From assembly GCA_014841595.1 (NCBI GenBank), contig JACYUE010000002.1, forward strand, positions 1,116,001-1,180,000: 64,000 nucleotides of DNA, given 5' to 3'. This stretch comes from Oxalobacteraceae sp. CFBP 8761 (GTDB lineage Bacteria > Pseudomonadota > Gammaproteobacteria > Burkholderiales > Burkholderiaceae_D). The translations under genes and the position numbers were made by a program. This document shows, piece by piece, positions 49,334-58,278 of the stretch. Position 1 is the first letter of the stretch; every line of letters begins with the position of its first letter. The notes beneath the pieces are model-generated. The model was not told where the DNA came from. It saw only the letters and a list, made by a program, of their open reading frames with translations, and did no database searches.

Positions 49334-49370
49334 CACTGAAAGCGAACTGAAAGGCGCGCGCCCCTATAGT
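49334..49370 (+). promoter_or_regulatory. TctD-type operator and promoter of the porin gene
   Basis: CACTGAAAG and AACTGAAAGG (49334-49354), repeats starting 11 bp apart, a 10-bp gap, then TATAGT (49365-49370). No independent -35 is present: the operator occupies that place, as is usual for OmpR-type activators. 57 bp remain to the start codon. Confidence 0.75.
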
Positions 49371-49427
49371 CGGCCCACAAGCAGCGCATCAGCTGCAAGA
49401 CATCACCATAACAACGTTCGGAGACAC

Positions 49428-50495
49428 ATGAAACAATCGGCCCTCGCGCTTGCCGTCCTGGCAGCGCTGTCCCTTTCCGCACCCGTCCTCGCCCAGAGCA
49501 ACGTCCAGGTCTATGGCTTGATCGACGCCGGCGCGGAATTCGTCAACCATGCCGGCGAAGACGGCGGCAACGCAGTGCGCGTCATCTCGGGCGGCAAGAA
49601 CACGTCGCGCTGGGGTTTTCGCGGCAGCGAAGACCTGGGCGGCGGCCTGAAAGCCGTCTTCAATCTCGAAGGCGGCATCCTGCTCGACACGGGCGCCAGC
49701 GATGGCGCGATCTTCAAGCGCCAGGCCTACGTGGGACTGGAGAACGACCTGGGCCGGATCGTCATCGGCCGCTCGTTTACCACCGTGTACGAACTGGTGA
49801 TCAAGTTCGATCCGCTGGGCTTTGCGCCGAACTATTCGTGGGCCACGGGCGGCAGCGCCACCAGGCCATCGCGCTACGGCATGACGACCCAGTTCGATAA
49901 CCTGATCAAGTACACGGGGCGCACGGGCGGCTTCACGTACGGCGCCACGGTCGGCCTGGGCGAACGGTCGGGCAGCTCGCGCGAAGGGCGCAAGCTGGCG
50001 CTGGGCGGCTCGTGGTTCGGCGACGGCCTGGGCGTGATGGCGTCGTGGGAGCGGATCGACGGCACGCCGATCGAGGGCACCGCCACGAATGGATTGGACG
50101 AAACGACGGCGTACCACGTGGCGGTCGACTACCGCAGCGGCCCGTGGCGCTACACGGCCGGCAAGCGTGGCTACAAGCTGGCGCAGGGCCGGACCAACCT
50201 GGCCGACCTGCGCGGCGACACCTACTGGGGCGGCATCACGCGCACGATCGACGCGGTCACGCTGACGGGCGCGGTCTATCACATCAACACGAAGAACCTG
50301 CCTGCCAACCTGGACGCTGACCCGACGATGTTCGTCGCACGCGCCATGCTGGCGCTGTCCAAGCGCACGGACCTGTATTTGTCGCTGGCGCACGCGAAGG
50401 CGGACAACGGCCAGCTGATTGGCCTCTCGCGCGACGATCCGGGGTTCGGATCGACCCAGAGCGGCATCACCGCGGGCATGCAGCACCGCTTCTGA
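49428..50495 (+). CDS. Gram-negative porin (OmpC/Omp32 type)
   Basis: A 355-residue outer-membrane barrel protein. Signal peptide (ALALAVLAALSLSAPVLAQ), then NVQVYGLIDAGAEFVNH, GFRGSEDLGGGLKAVF, VGLENDLGRIVIGRSF, all hallmarks of trimeric betaproteobacterial porins, ending GMQHRF with the terminal Phe needed by the BAM complex. Many strands alternate polar and hydrophobic residues. Controlled by the operator at 49334-49370. Probably an anion-selective channel for carboxylates, by context only. Confidence 0.92.
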   Translation: MKQSALALAVLAALSLSAPVLAQSNVQVYGLIDAGAEFVNHAGEDGGNAVRVISGGKNTSRWGFRGSEDLGGGLKAVFNLEGGILLDTGASDGAIFKRQAYVGLENDLGRIVIGRSFTTVYELVIKFDPLGFAPNYSWATGGSATRPSRYGMTTQFDNLIKYTGRTGGFTYGATVGLGERSGSSREGRKLALGGSWFGDGLGVMASWERIDGTPIEGTATNGLDETTAYHVAVDYRSGPWRYTAGKRGYKLAQGRTNLADLRGDTYWGGITRTIDAVTLTGAVYHINTKNLPANLDADPTMFVARAMLALSKRTDLYLSLAHAKADNGQLIGLSRDDPGFGSTQSGITAGMQHRF

Positions 50496-50522
50496 TTCCC
50501 TGCTACACCGTGCGGCGGTATC

Positions 50523-51494
50523 ATGGGTGCCATGAAAACCTCGCACGTTCTCCTGTTGACCATGCTGGCGCTCGGCGGCCTGCCGCACGCCGGCGCCGCT
50601 GAATGCCTGATTCCGTCGAAACCCGGCGGCGGCATGGATCTCACCTGCAAGCTGGCGCAAAAAGCCCTGCACGATCAACCGGGCGCGCCTGAACTCATGC
50701 TCAGCTACCTGCCGGGCGGCGTCGGCGCCGTGGCCTGGCATTCGGTCGTCTCGCAGCGCCGCAGCGAAGCCGATACGCTCGTCACGTTTTCGGGCGGTTC
50801 GGTCCTGAATCTCGCGCTGGGCAAATTCGGCAAGGCCGACGTCGACGACGTGCGCTGGGTCGCAGCTTTCGGTGCCGACTACGGCATGGTCGCCGTGCGC
50901 GCCGATTCCCCTTACAAGACACTGTCCGACCTGCTGGGCGCGATCAAGCGCAATCCGAAGCAGGTCCTGATCGGCATGTCCGGCACGGTCGGCAGCCAGG
51001 ACTGGATCAAGATGGCGCTGCTCGCGCGCATGGCGGGCGTGGACCCGCGCAAGCTGCGCTTTGTCGCTCTCGAAGGCGGCGGCGAGCAATTCATCGCGAT
51101 GGGGGCAGGGCATGTGCAGGCGGTGTCGGGCGACACGTCCGAGGCGCTGCTGGCGGCGAGAGCCGGCAATGTGCGCGTGCTGGCCGTGCTGTCCGAAGGG
51201 CGTTTGCCGGGTGCGCTGGCCGGCGTGCGCACGGCGCGCGAGCAGGGATATGACGTGGTCTGGCCGGTGATCCGCGGCGTCTGGATGGGGCCGGATGTGC
51301 GCGAAGCGGATTACCGCCGCTGGGTGAAGGCCTTCGACGGCGTCGAGAGCTCGCCCGCGTTCGCGGAAATGCGGGCGCAGGCCGGGTTGTATCCGTTCGC
51401 GCTGACTGGGGATGCGCTCACGCGGTATGTCAAGCAGTCGGTGGATACGTATCATCGGCAGGCGAGGCAGTTCAAGCTGCTGAGGGAGCCGTAG
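50523..51494 (+). CDS. TctC/Bug-type periplasmic binding protein (tripartite tricarboxylate family)
   Basis: A 323-residue exported binding protein (signal peptide LLLTMLALGGLPHAGA, cleavage near AA). The Bug-family pattern is visible: CLIPSKPGGGMDLTCKLAQK (pocket loop), VSQRRSEADTLVTFSGGS, LIGMSGTVGSQDWIKMALL and VQAVSGDTSEALLAA. It follows the porin by 27 bp without a terminator, so it is probably transcribed with it. No tctA or tctB permease gene occurs in the window. Starts 50523 and 50532 are both possible. Confidence 0.88.
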   Translation: MGAMKTSHVLLLTMLALGGLPHAGAAECLIPSKPGGGMDLTCKLAQKALHDQPGAPELMLSYLPGGVGAVAWHSVVSQRRSEADTLVTFSGGSVLNLALGKFGKADVDDVRWVAAFGADYGMVAVRADSPYKTLSDLLGAIKRNPKQVLIGMSGTVGSQDWIKMALLARMAGVDPRKLRFVALEGGGEQFIAMGAGHVQAVSGDTSEALLAARAGNVRVLAVLSEGRLPGALAGVRTAREQGYDVVWPVIRGVWMGPDVREADYRRWVKAFDGVESSPAFAEMRAQAGLYPFALTGDALTRYVKQSVDTYHRQARQFKLLREP

Positions 51495-51527
51495 GACGGC
51501 GCGTAGCCCGCCTCGACCTGTTCACAT

Positions 51528-52250
51528 ATGCTGAATCATCTACTTGCAGCCTACCTGCTTATCATTTTCCCGGCGTGGAATCTCTGGCGCAGCCTGCGTC
51601 CCAAGCGTGGCACGCCGCCGCGTTCACTACTGCGCCAGTACTGTTCGATAAGCGCGCATTCGCTCGCCTTGCTGGGCGTCTTGTGGGCCGGTTCATCGCA
51701 GGCCGGGTATACGTTGGAACAGCTCGGCTTCGACATGCCGCTGTCGAGCGCCGGCACGTGGGGCCTGGGATGTGCAGTTCTGCTGATGTGCGGCTTGTGG
51801 GCGATCGGCAGCATGATCGAACGTCGTAAAACACTGCAGGCGCGTGCGGAGGACGAACGCAAGATGCTGGCGTCTTCGTCCATATGGCCGCGTAACCTGG
51901 CTGAAGCGTTCGCATTCGCCGCGAGTATGCTGATCGTGACGGGCGGCTGGGAGGTGCTTTATCGTGGGTTCTTGCTGCTGGTGCTGTCGCCTGTCATTGG
52001 CCTGCCATTGGCGATTGCCGCATCCGCGCTCGCTTACGGTATCGGGCATGGCTATGCAAATCCGAAGCAGCTTATCGGCTCGATCATCTCGGCATTCTTT
52101 TTCACCATTGCATATGCCTGGACACAGAGTCTGTGGTGGTTGATTCTCATCCACGTGTTCATACCCTTGAGTACGATTCCGGCAGTGATGCGTGCGCAGC
52201 GCCGTCAGCCTGCTTCACAGTCCAGCATGACGTCTGTCATCGGCAGCTGA
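51528..52250 (+). CDS. CPBP-family intramembrane metalloprotease-like protein
   Basis: A 240-residue membrane protein with about six helices. The CPBP (CAAX protease and bacteriocin-processing, Abi) motifs are partly kept: WEVLYRGFLLLVL (EExxxR, with the first Glu replaced by Trp), ALAYGIGHG (motif 2 His), and LIHVF (motif 3 His). The first-motif change questions protease activity. It begins 33 bp after the TctC gene but is otherwise unrelated. ATG 51528 starts with a membrane segment. Confidence 0.72.
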   Translation: MLNHLLAAYLLIIFPAWNLWRSLRPKRGTPPRSLLRQYCSISAHSLALLGVLWAGSSQAGYTLEQLGFDMPLSSAGTWGLGCAVLLMCGLWAIGSMIERRKTLQARAEDERKMLASSSIWPRNLAEAFAFAASMLIVTGGWEVLYRGFLLLVLSPVIGLPLAIAASALAYGIGHGYANPKQLIGSIISAFFFTIAYAWTQSLWWLILIHVFIPLSTIPAVMRAQRRQPASQSSMTSVIGS

Positions 52251-52395
52251 AGGGTTGCTTCTGTCCCGCAGCCCGCAGTATTGACAGTACGTGACTTTTT
52301 CATAACGGCAACCTATCATGCTGGCATGAGGGCCTCGTGCGGGTCAGAAACGGGCCCACTTTCAAGGATATCCATTCATTTCAGGCCACTTGTTC

Positions 52396-53352
52396 ATGAC
52401 GCTGCCACCTGTAATTCCTCCGTCCGTTGTTTGCGAAGATCCCGGCGTGTACCGGACGCTCTTGGAATCCACCAAGGCAATTCCGTGGCGAATAGACTGG
52501 GCGACGATGCGGTTTACCTACATTGGGCCGCAGATCGAAGAACTGCTGGGATGGAGCCAGGCAAGCTGGCTCACCGTGAACGACTGGGCCGATCGCATCC
52601 ATGAGGAAGATCGTCAGAGGACGGTCGAGTTCTGTGTGGCGCAATCGCAAAAAGGCGTTGATCACGAGGCTGACTACCGCGCCATCACGCATCAAGGCGA
52701 CCATGTCTGGATCCGGGATGTGGTTCACGTCGTGCGTCGCCCTGACGGCAGTGTGGAGTCGTTGGTCGGCTTCATGTTTGACATCTCGGCGCGAAAAGAG
52801 GCCGAAGACAAGATCGTTCAATTGCAGCGCGAACTCGAGCTTCTGTCGTACCGCGACAGCCTCACGGGTGTTGCCAACAGACGCATGTTCGACACCCTCT
52901 ATCCCGTGGCATGGGCAAAAGCGCGCGAAAGCGGTCACCCGCTGTCTCTCGTGATCATCGATATCGATCACTTCAAGCAGTACAACGATCACTATGGTCA
53001 CATGCAGGGTGACGAGTGCCTGCGACGCGTGGCGCAAGTGTTCGACGCAGCGGCATCCGATCCGGACGAGCTGTGCGCCCGTCTCGGTGGCGAGGAATTC
53101 GTCCTGCTGTTGCCTGGCACGGACCGGAAGGCGGCGTGGAGCAAGGCTGAGCGCTGCCGTGAGCTGCTGGCGGCGCAAGCGATTTTGCACGCCCGTTCCG
53201 GCGTCGGCCAGCTGGTTACCGTGAGCATGGGTATCGGTACCGTCGTGCCAGGCGCCCAGGATGACGCCAAGGCATTCCTCGACCAGATTGATCGCCGTCT
53301 CTATCAGGCGAAGTCAGCAGGACGTGACCGGTTCTGCGACAACGACGCATAG
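52396..53352 (+). CDS. PAS-GGDEF diguanylate cyclase
   Basis: A 318-residue cytosolic protein with a PAS fold (about 20-140: VWIRDVVHVVRRPDGSVESL and SLVGFMFDISARKEAE), a short coil (AEDKIVQLQRELELL) and a GGDEF domain. The active loop reads LGGEEFVLLLPG, so cyclase activity is expected. No RxxD inhibitory site is seen at the usual five residues before it, so product inhibition may be weak. ATG 52396 is chosen; TTG 52390 is also in frame. Confidence 0.92.
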   Translation: MTLPPVIPPSVVCEDPGVYRTLLESTKAIPWRIDWATMRFTYIGPQIEELLGWSQASWLTVNDWADRIHEEDRQRTVEFCVAQSQKGVDHEADYRAITHQGDHVWIRDVVHVVRRPDGSVESLVGFMFDISARKEAEDKIVQLQRELELLSYRDSLTGVANRRMFDTLYPVAWAKARESGHPLSLVIIDIDHFKQYNDHYGHMQGDECLRRVAQVFDAAASDPDELCARLGGEEFVLLLPGTDRKAAWSKAERCRELLAAQAILHARSGVGQLVTVSMGIGTVVPGAQDDAKAFLDQIDRRLYQAKSAGRDRFCDNDA

Positions 53353-53512
53353 TGTCGACGCGATGGTTCGCCGGCTTCACGAAAGGCGGCGATATTTTAA
53401 TGAGGCAGCCAGCAAATCGATTGTCCGGAAGCGCTTGGTGTGAGATTGCGTGATATTGCGCTTCCTCAGCCCGGATAAACTCTACATTTTATAACCCTGG
53501 GAATAGCAGCCT

Positions 53513-54160
53513 ATGTCCGAAATGCAGTTTGCTAACAACTATCATGATCTGAGCAACTCGACAGGCGTCGATGCAGGGTTCCAGTTCGAATTCTCCTGCG
53601 AGCGCTGCAGTGACCGCTGGCGCACTCACTTCAAACCGTACCGCAGCGCCCAGGCTTCGGGCTGGCTGCAAAAGGGGGCAAGCATGTTCGGTGGCCTGCT
53701 CGGCAATGCAGGCAGCGTGATCGACAGCATGGCCCAGGCGGGCTGGCATTCGGCACGCGACGAAGCCTTTACTGAGGCACTGGCCGCTGGCAAGACGCAC
53801 TTCAACCGGTGCGGAAACTGTCACGACTACGTCTGCAACCAGTGCTTCGACAACGCGAACGGCCTTTGCTTCAACTGCGCACCCAATGTGAAGGTGAAGA
53901 TCACGCAGGCACGTGCCCAGGGCGAAGTGTCGGCCGCGTCCGAAAAGGCAAATGCCGAGGGCCAGACGCGCGGTGGACGCCTGGACGTCACGCAGAACAT
54001 GCAGCTGGTGTGTACGCAATGCCGGGCCGAAACCCATGGGGCGAAGTTCTGCCCGGAGTGTGGCCACCGGACTGCCCAGCAGGTTGCTTGTCGCGCCTGC
54101 TCGACGACGCTGCAGCCAGGCACAAAGTTTTGTACCGAGTGCGGCGAGCGTCAAGCGTAA
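53513..54160 (+). CDS. Multi-zinc-ribbon protein, 215 residues
   Basis: Contains four Cys clusters: FSCERCSDRW near residue 29, RCGNCHDYVCNQCF, LVCTQCRAETHGAKFCPECG and VACRACSTTLQPGTKFCTEC, i.e. zinc ribbons of the double-zinc-ribbon type. A glycine-rich part (GASMFGGLLGNAGSVID) separates the first from the rest. No membrane segment. Function unknown; such ribbons commonly bind nucleic acid or protein partners. Close relatives are unnamed in this lineage. Confidence 0.8.
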   Translation: MSEMQFANNYHDLSNSTGVDAGFQFEFSCERCSDRWRTHFKPYRSAQASGWLQKGASMFGGLLGNAGSVIDSMAQAGWHSARDEAFTEALAAGKTHFNRCGNCHDYVCNQCFDNANGLCFNCAPNVKVKITQARAQGEVSAASEKANAEGQTRGGRLDVTQNMQLVCTQCRAETHGAKFCPECGHRTAQQVACRACSTTLQPGTKFCTECGERQA

Positions 54161-54305
54161 GTCTGTACCCAGCCTGTCGACGCGGCCATGCTTCAACGCC
54201 GCGCCGATCATCGGCATGACGTCCTGGGTTTATATCGCATTAACACCAGGCAACCATCTCCCCATGCCGTAGACTGCATCACACATATGCAACCAGGCAA
54301 CGTCC

Positions 54306-55895
54306 ATGACCGCCATCACCACGTTTTTCAGCCACCAGCCGATGTTTGCGCTGTTCTTCACCATCGCTGCGGGCTACCTGCTGGGGGCGGTCAGCGTGAA
54401 GGGCTTGTCGCTCGGCTCCGGCGCGGTGCTGTTCGTCGGCCTGGCCGTCGGCGCGGCCGTGCCTGACCTGGTCTTGCCCGGCATGCTCGGCAACCTGGGG
54501 CTTCTGCTGTTCCTGTACGGCGTCGGCATTGCCTATGGCGCCCAGTTCTTTCGCGGCTTGACGACGCCTGACGGCATCAAGGCCAATCTGGCGGCGCTGC
54601 TGGCCGTCATCACGGCGCTGGCGCTGGCGGTTGGCGTGGCGTGGCTGTTCCCGATCTTTGCGCTGCCTGAAGCGCTGGGCGCCTTTGCCGGCGCCGGCAC
54701 CAGCACGGCGGCGCTGCAGGCGGCGCTGGCCGTGTTCGGCACGTCGGCCGCAACCGGGTATTCGGTTGCGTACCCGGTCGGCGTGGCCGTGCCGATCCTG
54801 CTGCTTGGCCTGTACAACGCTGTGTTCAAGCCGGCCAGCCCGGCGCCGGCATCGTCCGCGCTGCATCTGGAAGAAATCGACGTGGCTGAATTCTCCGTGC
54901 TGGGCATGACGCTGTTTGAGGCTGCGGCGCGCTTGCCGGACGGCGTTGCGATCGTTGCGCTGCGGCGCGGCGAGCACAATCTGGTGGCCGACAGCGCGAT
55001 GCGCATCGAACCGGGCGACCGTTTGCTCGTCGCCGGCAATGACCAGACCGTGCTGCACGAGGTCGCCACGCGCTTCGGCCCGGCGCACCCGGGCGCCATG
55101 CTGCACGACCGGAGCGACCTCGACTACGACCGCTTCTTCATTTCCAGTGCCAGCATGGCCGGCCTGCCACTGAGCGCTCTGGCGCTGCCGACTGGACTCA
55201 ATGCCCGCGTTCTGCACCTGCGGCGTGGGGATGCCGACCTGGTCCTGAACCCGGGGCGGCTGCTCGAAATGGGTGACCGCATCGGCGTGCTCGCGCCGCG
55301 CAGCAGCTTCCCCGCGCTGCGCAAGCTGTTCGGCGACTCGGTGCGCAGCACGGGGGAGGTAAGCTATATCGGCATCGGCGTCGGCGTGACGCTGGGGCTG
55401 GCGTTCGGCGCGATCGTCTGGCCGTTGCCGCTGATCGGGCAGTTCTCGTTCGGGTTCGCGGGGCTGCTGCTCGTCGCGCTGGTGCTCGGCTGGCGCCGCC
55501 GCAGCGGGATGTTCCAGTGGGCGATGCCGATTCCGGCCAACCTGGTCTTGCGCAATTTTGGCCTGACGCTGTTCCTGGCGGTCGTGGGTATCTCGTCGGG
55601 CTCGACGTTTGCCGCCGCGATCGCCAACGATGGCTTGCTGTACCTGCTGCTGGGCAGCGCGATTGCGGCCACGCTGGTCGTCGTCACGATGGTCATCGCC
55701 CTGTTCGTGTTTCGCCTACCGTTCGACAGCGTGGTCGGGATCGTGGCCGGCACCACGGGCAATCCGGCCATCCTCGCGTTTGCCAACCGGATCGCGCCGA
55801 CGGACCGCCCCGATATCGGTTACGCGATGATTTTTCCGTCCATGACGGTGCTCAAGATCGTGCTGGTACAAGTGATCGGCGTCGTGGGGCGGTGA
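54306..55895 (+). CDS. AspT/YidE-type antiporter-like membrane protein
   Basis: A 529-residue protein with about five helices, a central pair of TrkA_C-like soluble domains (about 190-340; MRIEPGDRLLVAG and GRLLEMGDRIGVLAP), then about five more helices: the layout of the aspartate:alanine exchanger AspT and YidE/YbjL proteins. The repeated motif GAGTSTAALQAAL and its late counterpart GTTGNPAILAFAN reflect the internal duplication. ATG 54306 is supported. Substrate not decidable. Confidence 0.88.
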   Translation: MTAITTFFSHQPMFALFFTIAAGYLLGAVSVKGLSLGSGAVLFVGLAVGAAVPDLVLPGMLGNLGLLLFLYGVGIAYGAQFFRGLTTPDGIKANLAALLAVITALALAVGVAWLFPIFALPEALGAFAGAGTSTAALQAALAVFGTSAATGYSVAYPVGVAVPILLLGLYNAVFKPASPAPASSALHLEEIDVAEFSVLGMTLFEAAARLPDGVAIVALRRGEHNLVADSAMRIEPGDRLLVAGNDQTVLHEVATRFGPAHPGAMLHDRSDLDYDRFFISSASMAGLPLSALALPTGLNARVLHLRRGDADLVLNPGRLLEMGDRIGVLAPRSSFPALRKLFGDSVRSTGEVSYIGIGVGVTLGLAFGAIVWPLPLIGQFSFGFAGLLLVALVLGWRRRSGMFQWAMPIPANLVLRNFGLTLFLAVVGISSGSTFAAAIANDGLLYLLLGSAIAATLVVVTMVIALFVFRLPFDSVVGIVAGTTGNPAILAFANRIAPTDRPDIGYAMIFPSMTVLKIVLVQVIGVVGR

Positions 55896-55964
55896 ACTTT
55901 TCACGTGTCCGCAATGCGCGCACCGTAAAATAGCGGTTTGATCGATCACGCACGGATTATTTTT

Positions 55965-56213
55965 ATGGAACCAGCAGAGCAGCGTTATCTCGTCCGCCAG
56001 GACAAACGGTCGGACGACGGCAAGAAACCACCCGTCTTCGCGAAGGTCATGCGCAGCAAGGAAGGCAAGTTCGAGGGCGTCTCCTTCATCAAGAACAAGG
56101 AGAAAGCGACGATCATGACGATCGCGCAAGCGGACGAAGTCATCGCCTGGGCCACGACCAAGAAAGACAAAGCAGCCGAGTACGAGACCCGGATCATTTG
56201 CGTCGGCCAGTAA
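55965..56213 (+). CDS. Small basic protein, 82 residues, unknown
   Basis: MEPAEQRYLVRQDKRSDDGK at the start, then an alternating strand-rich segment FAKVMRSKEGKFEGVSFI and a C-terminal helix TKKDKAAEYETRI; no signal peptide. Soluble, charged, possibly a small beta-fold protein. It lies between the AspT-like and ExoD-like genes on the same strand. Start at ATG 55965 has only an A/T-rich spacer and weak site, with an in-frame ATG upstream at 55938. Confidence 0.5.
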   Translation: MEPAEQRYLVRQDKRSDDGKKPPVFAKVMRSKEGKFEGVSFIKNKEKATIMTIAQADEVIAWATTKKDKAAEYETRIICVGQ

Positions 56214-56255
56214 GCCACCCTGTTCGGCTAGCCGAACGCACCACACGACCACATC

Positions 56256-56882
56256 ATGCACAGTGAACCACCCGTTTCCCAGCGTCTGCGCGCGCTGGTC
56301 CGCTCAATGCCGCGCACCGGCATCACCCTCAGTGAACTGATCCGTAGCGTCGGCAACGACGGCCTCCTGATCCTGGTGGCGTTGCTCACGCTGGTGTTCC
56401 TGATCCCGATTTCGATTCCGGGCGTGAGCACCGTGTTCGGCGCCGCGATCCTGCTCATCAGCGTCAGCCGCCTGTTCGGGCGCGATCTGTGGATTCCATC
56501 GAAGCTCGAACACCGTGTCATCGGCACGCGCAAGCTGCGTCCACTTCTGCGCAAGGCACTGTCGTGGCTCAAGAAACTCGAGCGTGTCAGCAAGCCCAAC
56601 CGCATCCAGTGGCTGGTGGCCGCCGGTCCGGTCGCGTTCTTCAACAACGCGGCCCTGATCCTGGGTGCGGTGCTGCTGATGATGCCGTTCGGCCTGATCC
56701 CGTTCAGCAACACGTTCCCGGCCGTGGCGATCCTGTTCCTCGCCATCGGCTTGCTGCAGCGCGACGGCGTCTGCATCCTGCTGGGTCACATCAGCAATGT
56801 CGTGACCATCATCTATTTCAGCGTGCTCATTGGCGGTGGTGGCCTGGCCGTACGCGAGGTATTCAACCGCTTCGCCGGCTGA
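56256..56882 (+). CDS. ExoD-family membrane protein
   Basis: A 208-residue protein with about five hydrophobic segments of the ExoD family (PF06055), named from an exopolysaccharide mutant of Rhizobium. Seen: GNDGLLILVALLTLVFLIPI, PGVSTVFGAAILLISV, and NTFPAVAILFLAIGLLQRDG. The molecular function is unknown. No exopolysaccharide genes adjoin it here. ATG 56256 is the first in frame with a plausible N-terminus. Confidence 0.85.
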   Translation: MHSEPPVSQRLRALVRSMPRTGITLSELIRSVGNDGLLILVALLTLVFLIPISIPGVSTVFGAAILLISVSRLFGRDLWIPSKLEHRVIGTRKLRPLLRKALSWLKKLERVSKPNRIQWLVAAGPVAFFNNAALILGAVLLMMPFGLIPFSNTFPAVAILFLAIGLLQRDGVCILLGHISNVVTIIYFSVLIGGGGLAVREVFNRFAG

Positions 56883-57027
56883 GTGGCAGGGTTGGCTTGT
56901 TGCAAGGCATCACTTTCTGATAAGCTGGCCGCCAGCCGCCCGTGCGCCTTCTGCCGGCCTCCAGGCGCGAATCAATCACCCCGCACTCCGGCCCGCCAGC
57001 CTGGTGCCGGCACCCGGAACGCCGAAC

Positions 57028-58212
57028 ATGAGTAATAACATGCCTATGCTGGATGCGTCGACGATGGTGCTGGTGCTCGCCCTGGGCAACCTGACCCTGT
57101 GCGCGCTGCTGACCTTTTTCAATCACGGTCCCGTACGCGCCCCTGCGATGACGTTCTGGAGTCTGTCGAAACAGATTCAGGGCGGCGCCTGGCTGCTGCT
57201 GGCGCTGGGCGACTCTGGTGTGGTGCCGGCCCCCATCTCGATCCCTGGCGGCTACGCGCTGCTGTTTGCCGGCGTGGCGATCGAAGCGGGCGCCTCGTGG
57301 GAAGCAGCGCGCCGGCCGGCCTGGCGCACACCGACCCTGATCCTGGTCGGCGTGGCCGTCCTCGTGTTCTTCCTGTGCTATCTGGTCGACGAAGAGGGCT
57401 TGCGCAGCGTGGCCGCATCGCTCCTGCTGGGCGCGTTCTACCTGTCCGGCGCAGTGGCGCTCGCCTGGCGCTGGCGTGATGCGAGCCTGCTGCAGCGCTT
57501 TCTGGCGCTGGCGACGGCGGCGCTGGCGCTGGTGGTGGCGGCGCGCGGCTTGTCGGTGCTGCTGCTGCCACGAGGCTGGGGCTGGCTCTCGAATGACCTG
57601 TTGAGCCAATTCTCCAGTGGCGCCCTGTACCTGCTCCTGCTCGGCAATGCCTTCGGCGTGCTGCTCTTGACCCGCGAACGCCTGCAGGACACGCTCGAAC
57701 GGCTCGAGACGGTCGATCCTCTGACCGACGCGCCGAACCGGCGTGGTTTCTTCCAGCTGCTCGCGCCGTGGCTGGCGCTGGCGCGCCGGCCCGGCCTGCC
57801 GACGGCGCTGATCGTGTTCGATCTGGATGGCTTCAAGCGCGTCAATGACAGCTATGGCCATCCGGCCGGCGACGTCGTGCTGCACCAGATGGTCGCGCTG
57901 TGCCGGCGCCAGTTGCGCGACAGCGATCAGCTGGGGCGCGTGGTGGGCGTCGAATTTGCCGTCCTGCTGCCGCGCACCAGCCTCGATGAAGCGGTGCTTG
58001 TGGCCGAACGCATCCGCGCCGCCATCGACACGACCCCGGTCAAGAGCGAGCGGGCGATGATCAAGCTCACGGCCAGTTTTGGCGTGACGACGATCCGGCC
58101 CGAAGACAGCACCACCTCGCTGTTCCAGCGCGCCGACGAGGCCATGCAGCGCGCCAAGCGGGCCGGCCGCAATCGCGTGGCGCCTGCCAGCGAAGCGGTC
58201 GCCGATATCTAG
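57028..58212 (+). CDS. Membrane GGDEF-domain protein with a degenerate active loop
   Basis: A 394-residue protein with about seven membrane helices (10-210), followed by a GGDEF-type domain (225-390; VDPLTDAPNRRGFFQLL, IVFDLDGFKRVNDSYGHPAG and LTASFGVTTI). The catalytic loop reads LGRVVGVEFAVLL: VGVEF in place of GGDEF or GGEEF. Loss of the second Gly and change of Asp/Glu before EF suggests it cannot make c-di-GMP, but it may bind GTP or act as a c-di-GMP effector. An RxxD-like site (RDSDQLGR region) is nearby. ATG 57028 is chosen. Confidence 0.85.
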   Translation: MSNNMPMLDASTMVLVLALGNLTLCALLTFFNHGPVRAPAMTFWSLSKQIQGGAWLLLALGDSGVVPAPISIPGGYALLFAGVAIEAGASWEAARRPAWRTPTLILVGVAVLVFFLCYLVDEEGLRSVAASLLLGAFYLSGAVALAWRWRDASLLQRFLALATAALALVVAARGLSVLLLPRGWGWLSNDLLSQFSSGALYLLLLGNAFGVLLLTRERLQDTLERLETVDPLTDAPNRRGFFQLLAPWLALARRPGLPTALIVFDLDGFKRVNDSYGHPAGDVVLHQMVALCRRQLRDSDQLGRVVGVEFAVLLPRTSLDEAVLVAERIRAAIDTTPVKSERAMIKLTASFGVTTIRPEDSTTSLFQRADEAMQRAKRAGRNRVAPASEAVADI

Positions 58213-58278
58213 CGCGCGGGCCCGTTGCGCAGGGTCATGTAACGCGCCCGTCACGGTGGCCGCTTATGCTCATGCCCC

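Noticed and set aside
52281..52308. TTGACA upstream of the PAS-GGDEF gene
   Set aside because: The only -10 candidates (CATAAC, TAACGG) are weak or at wrong spacing.
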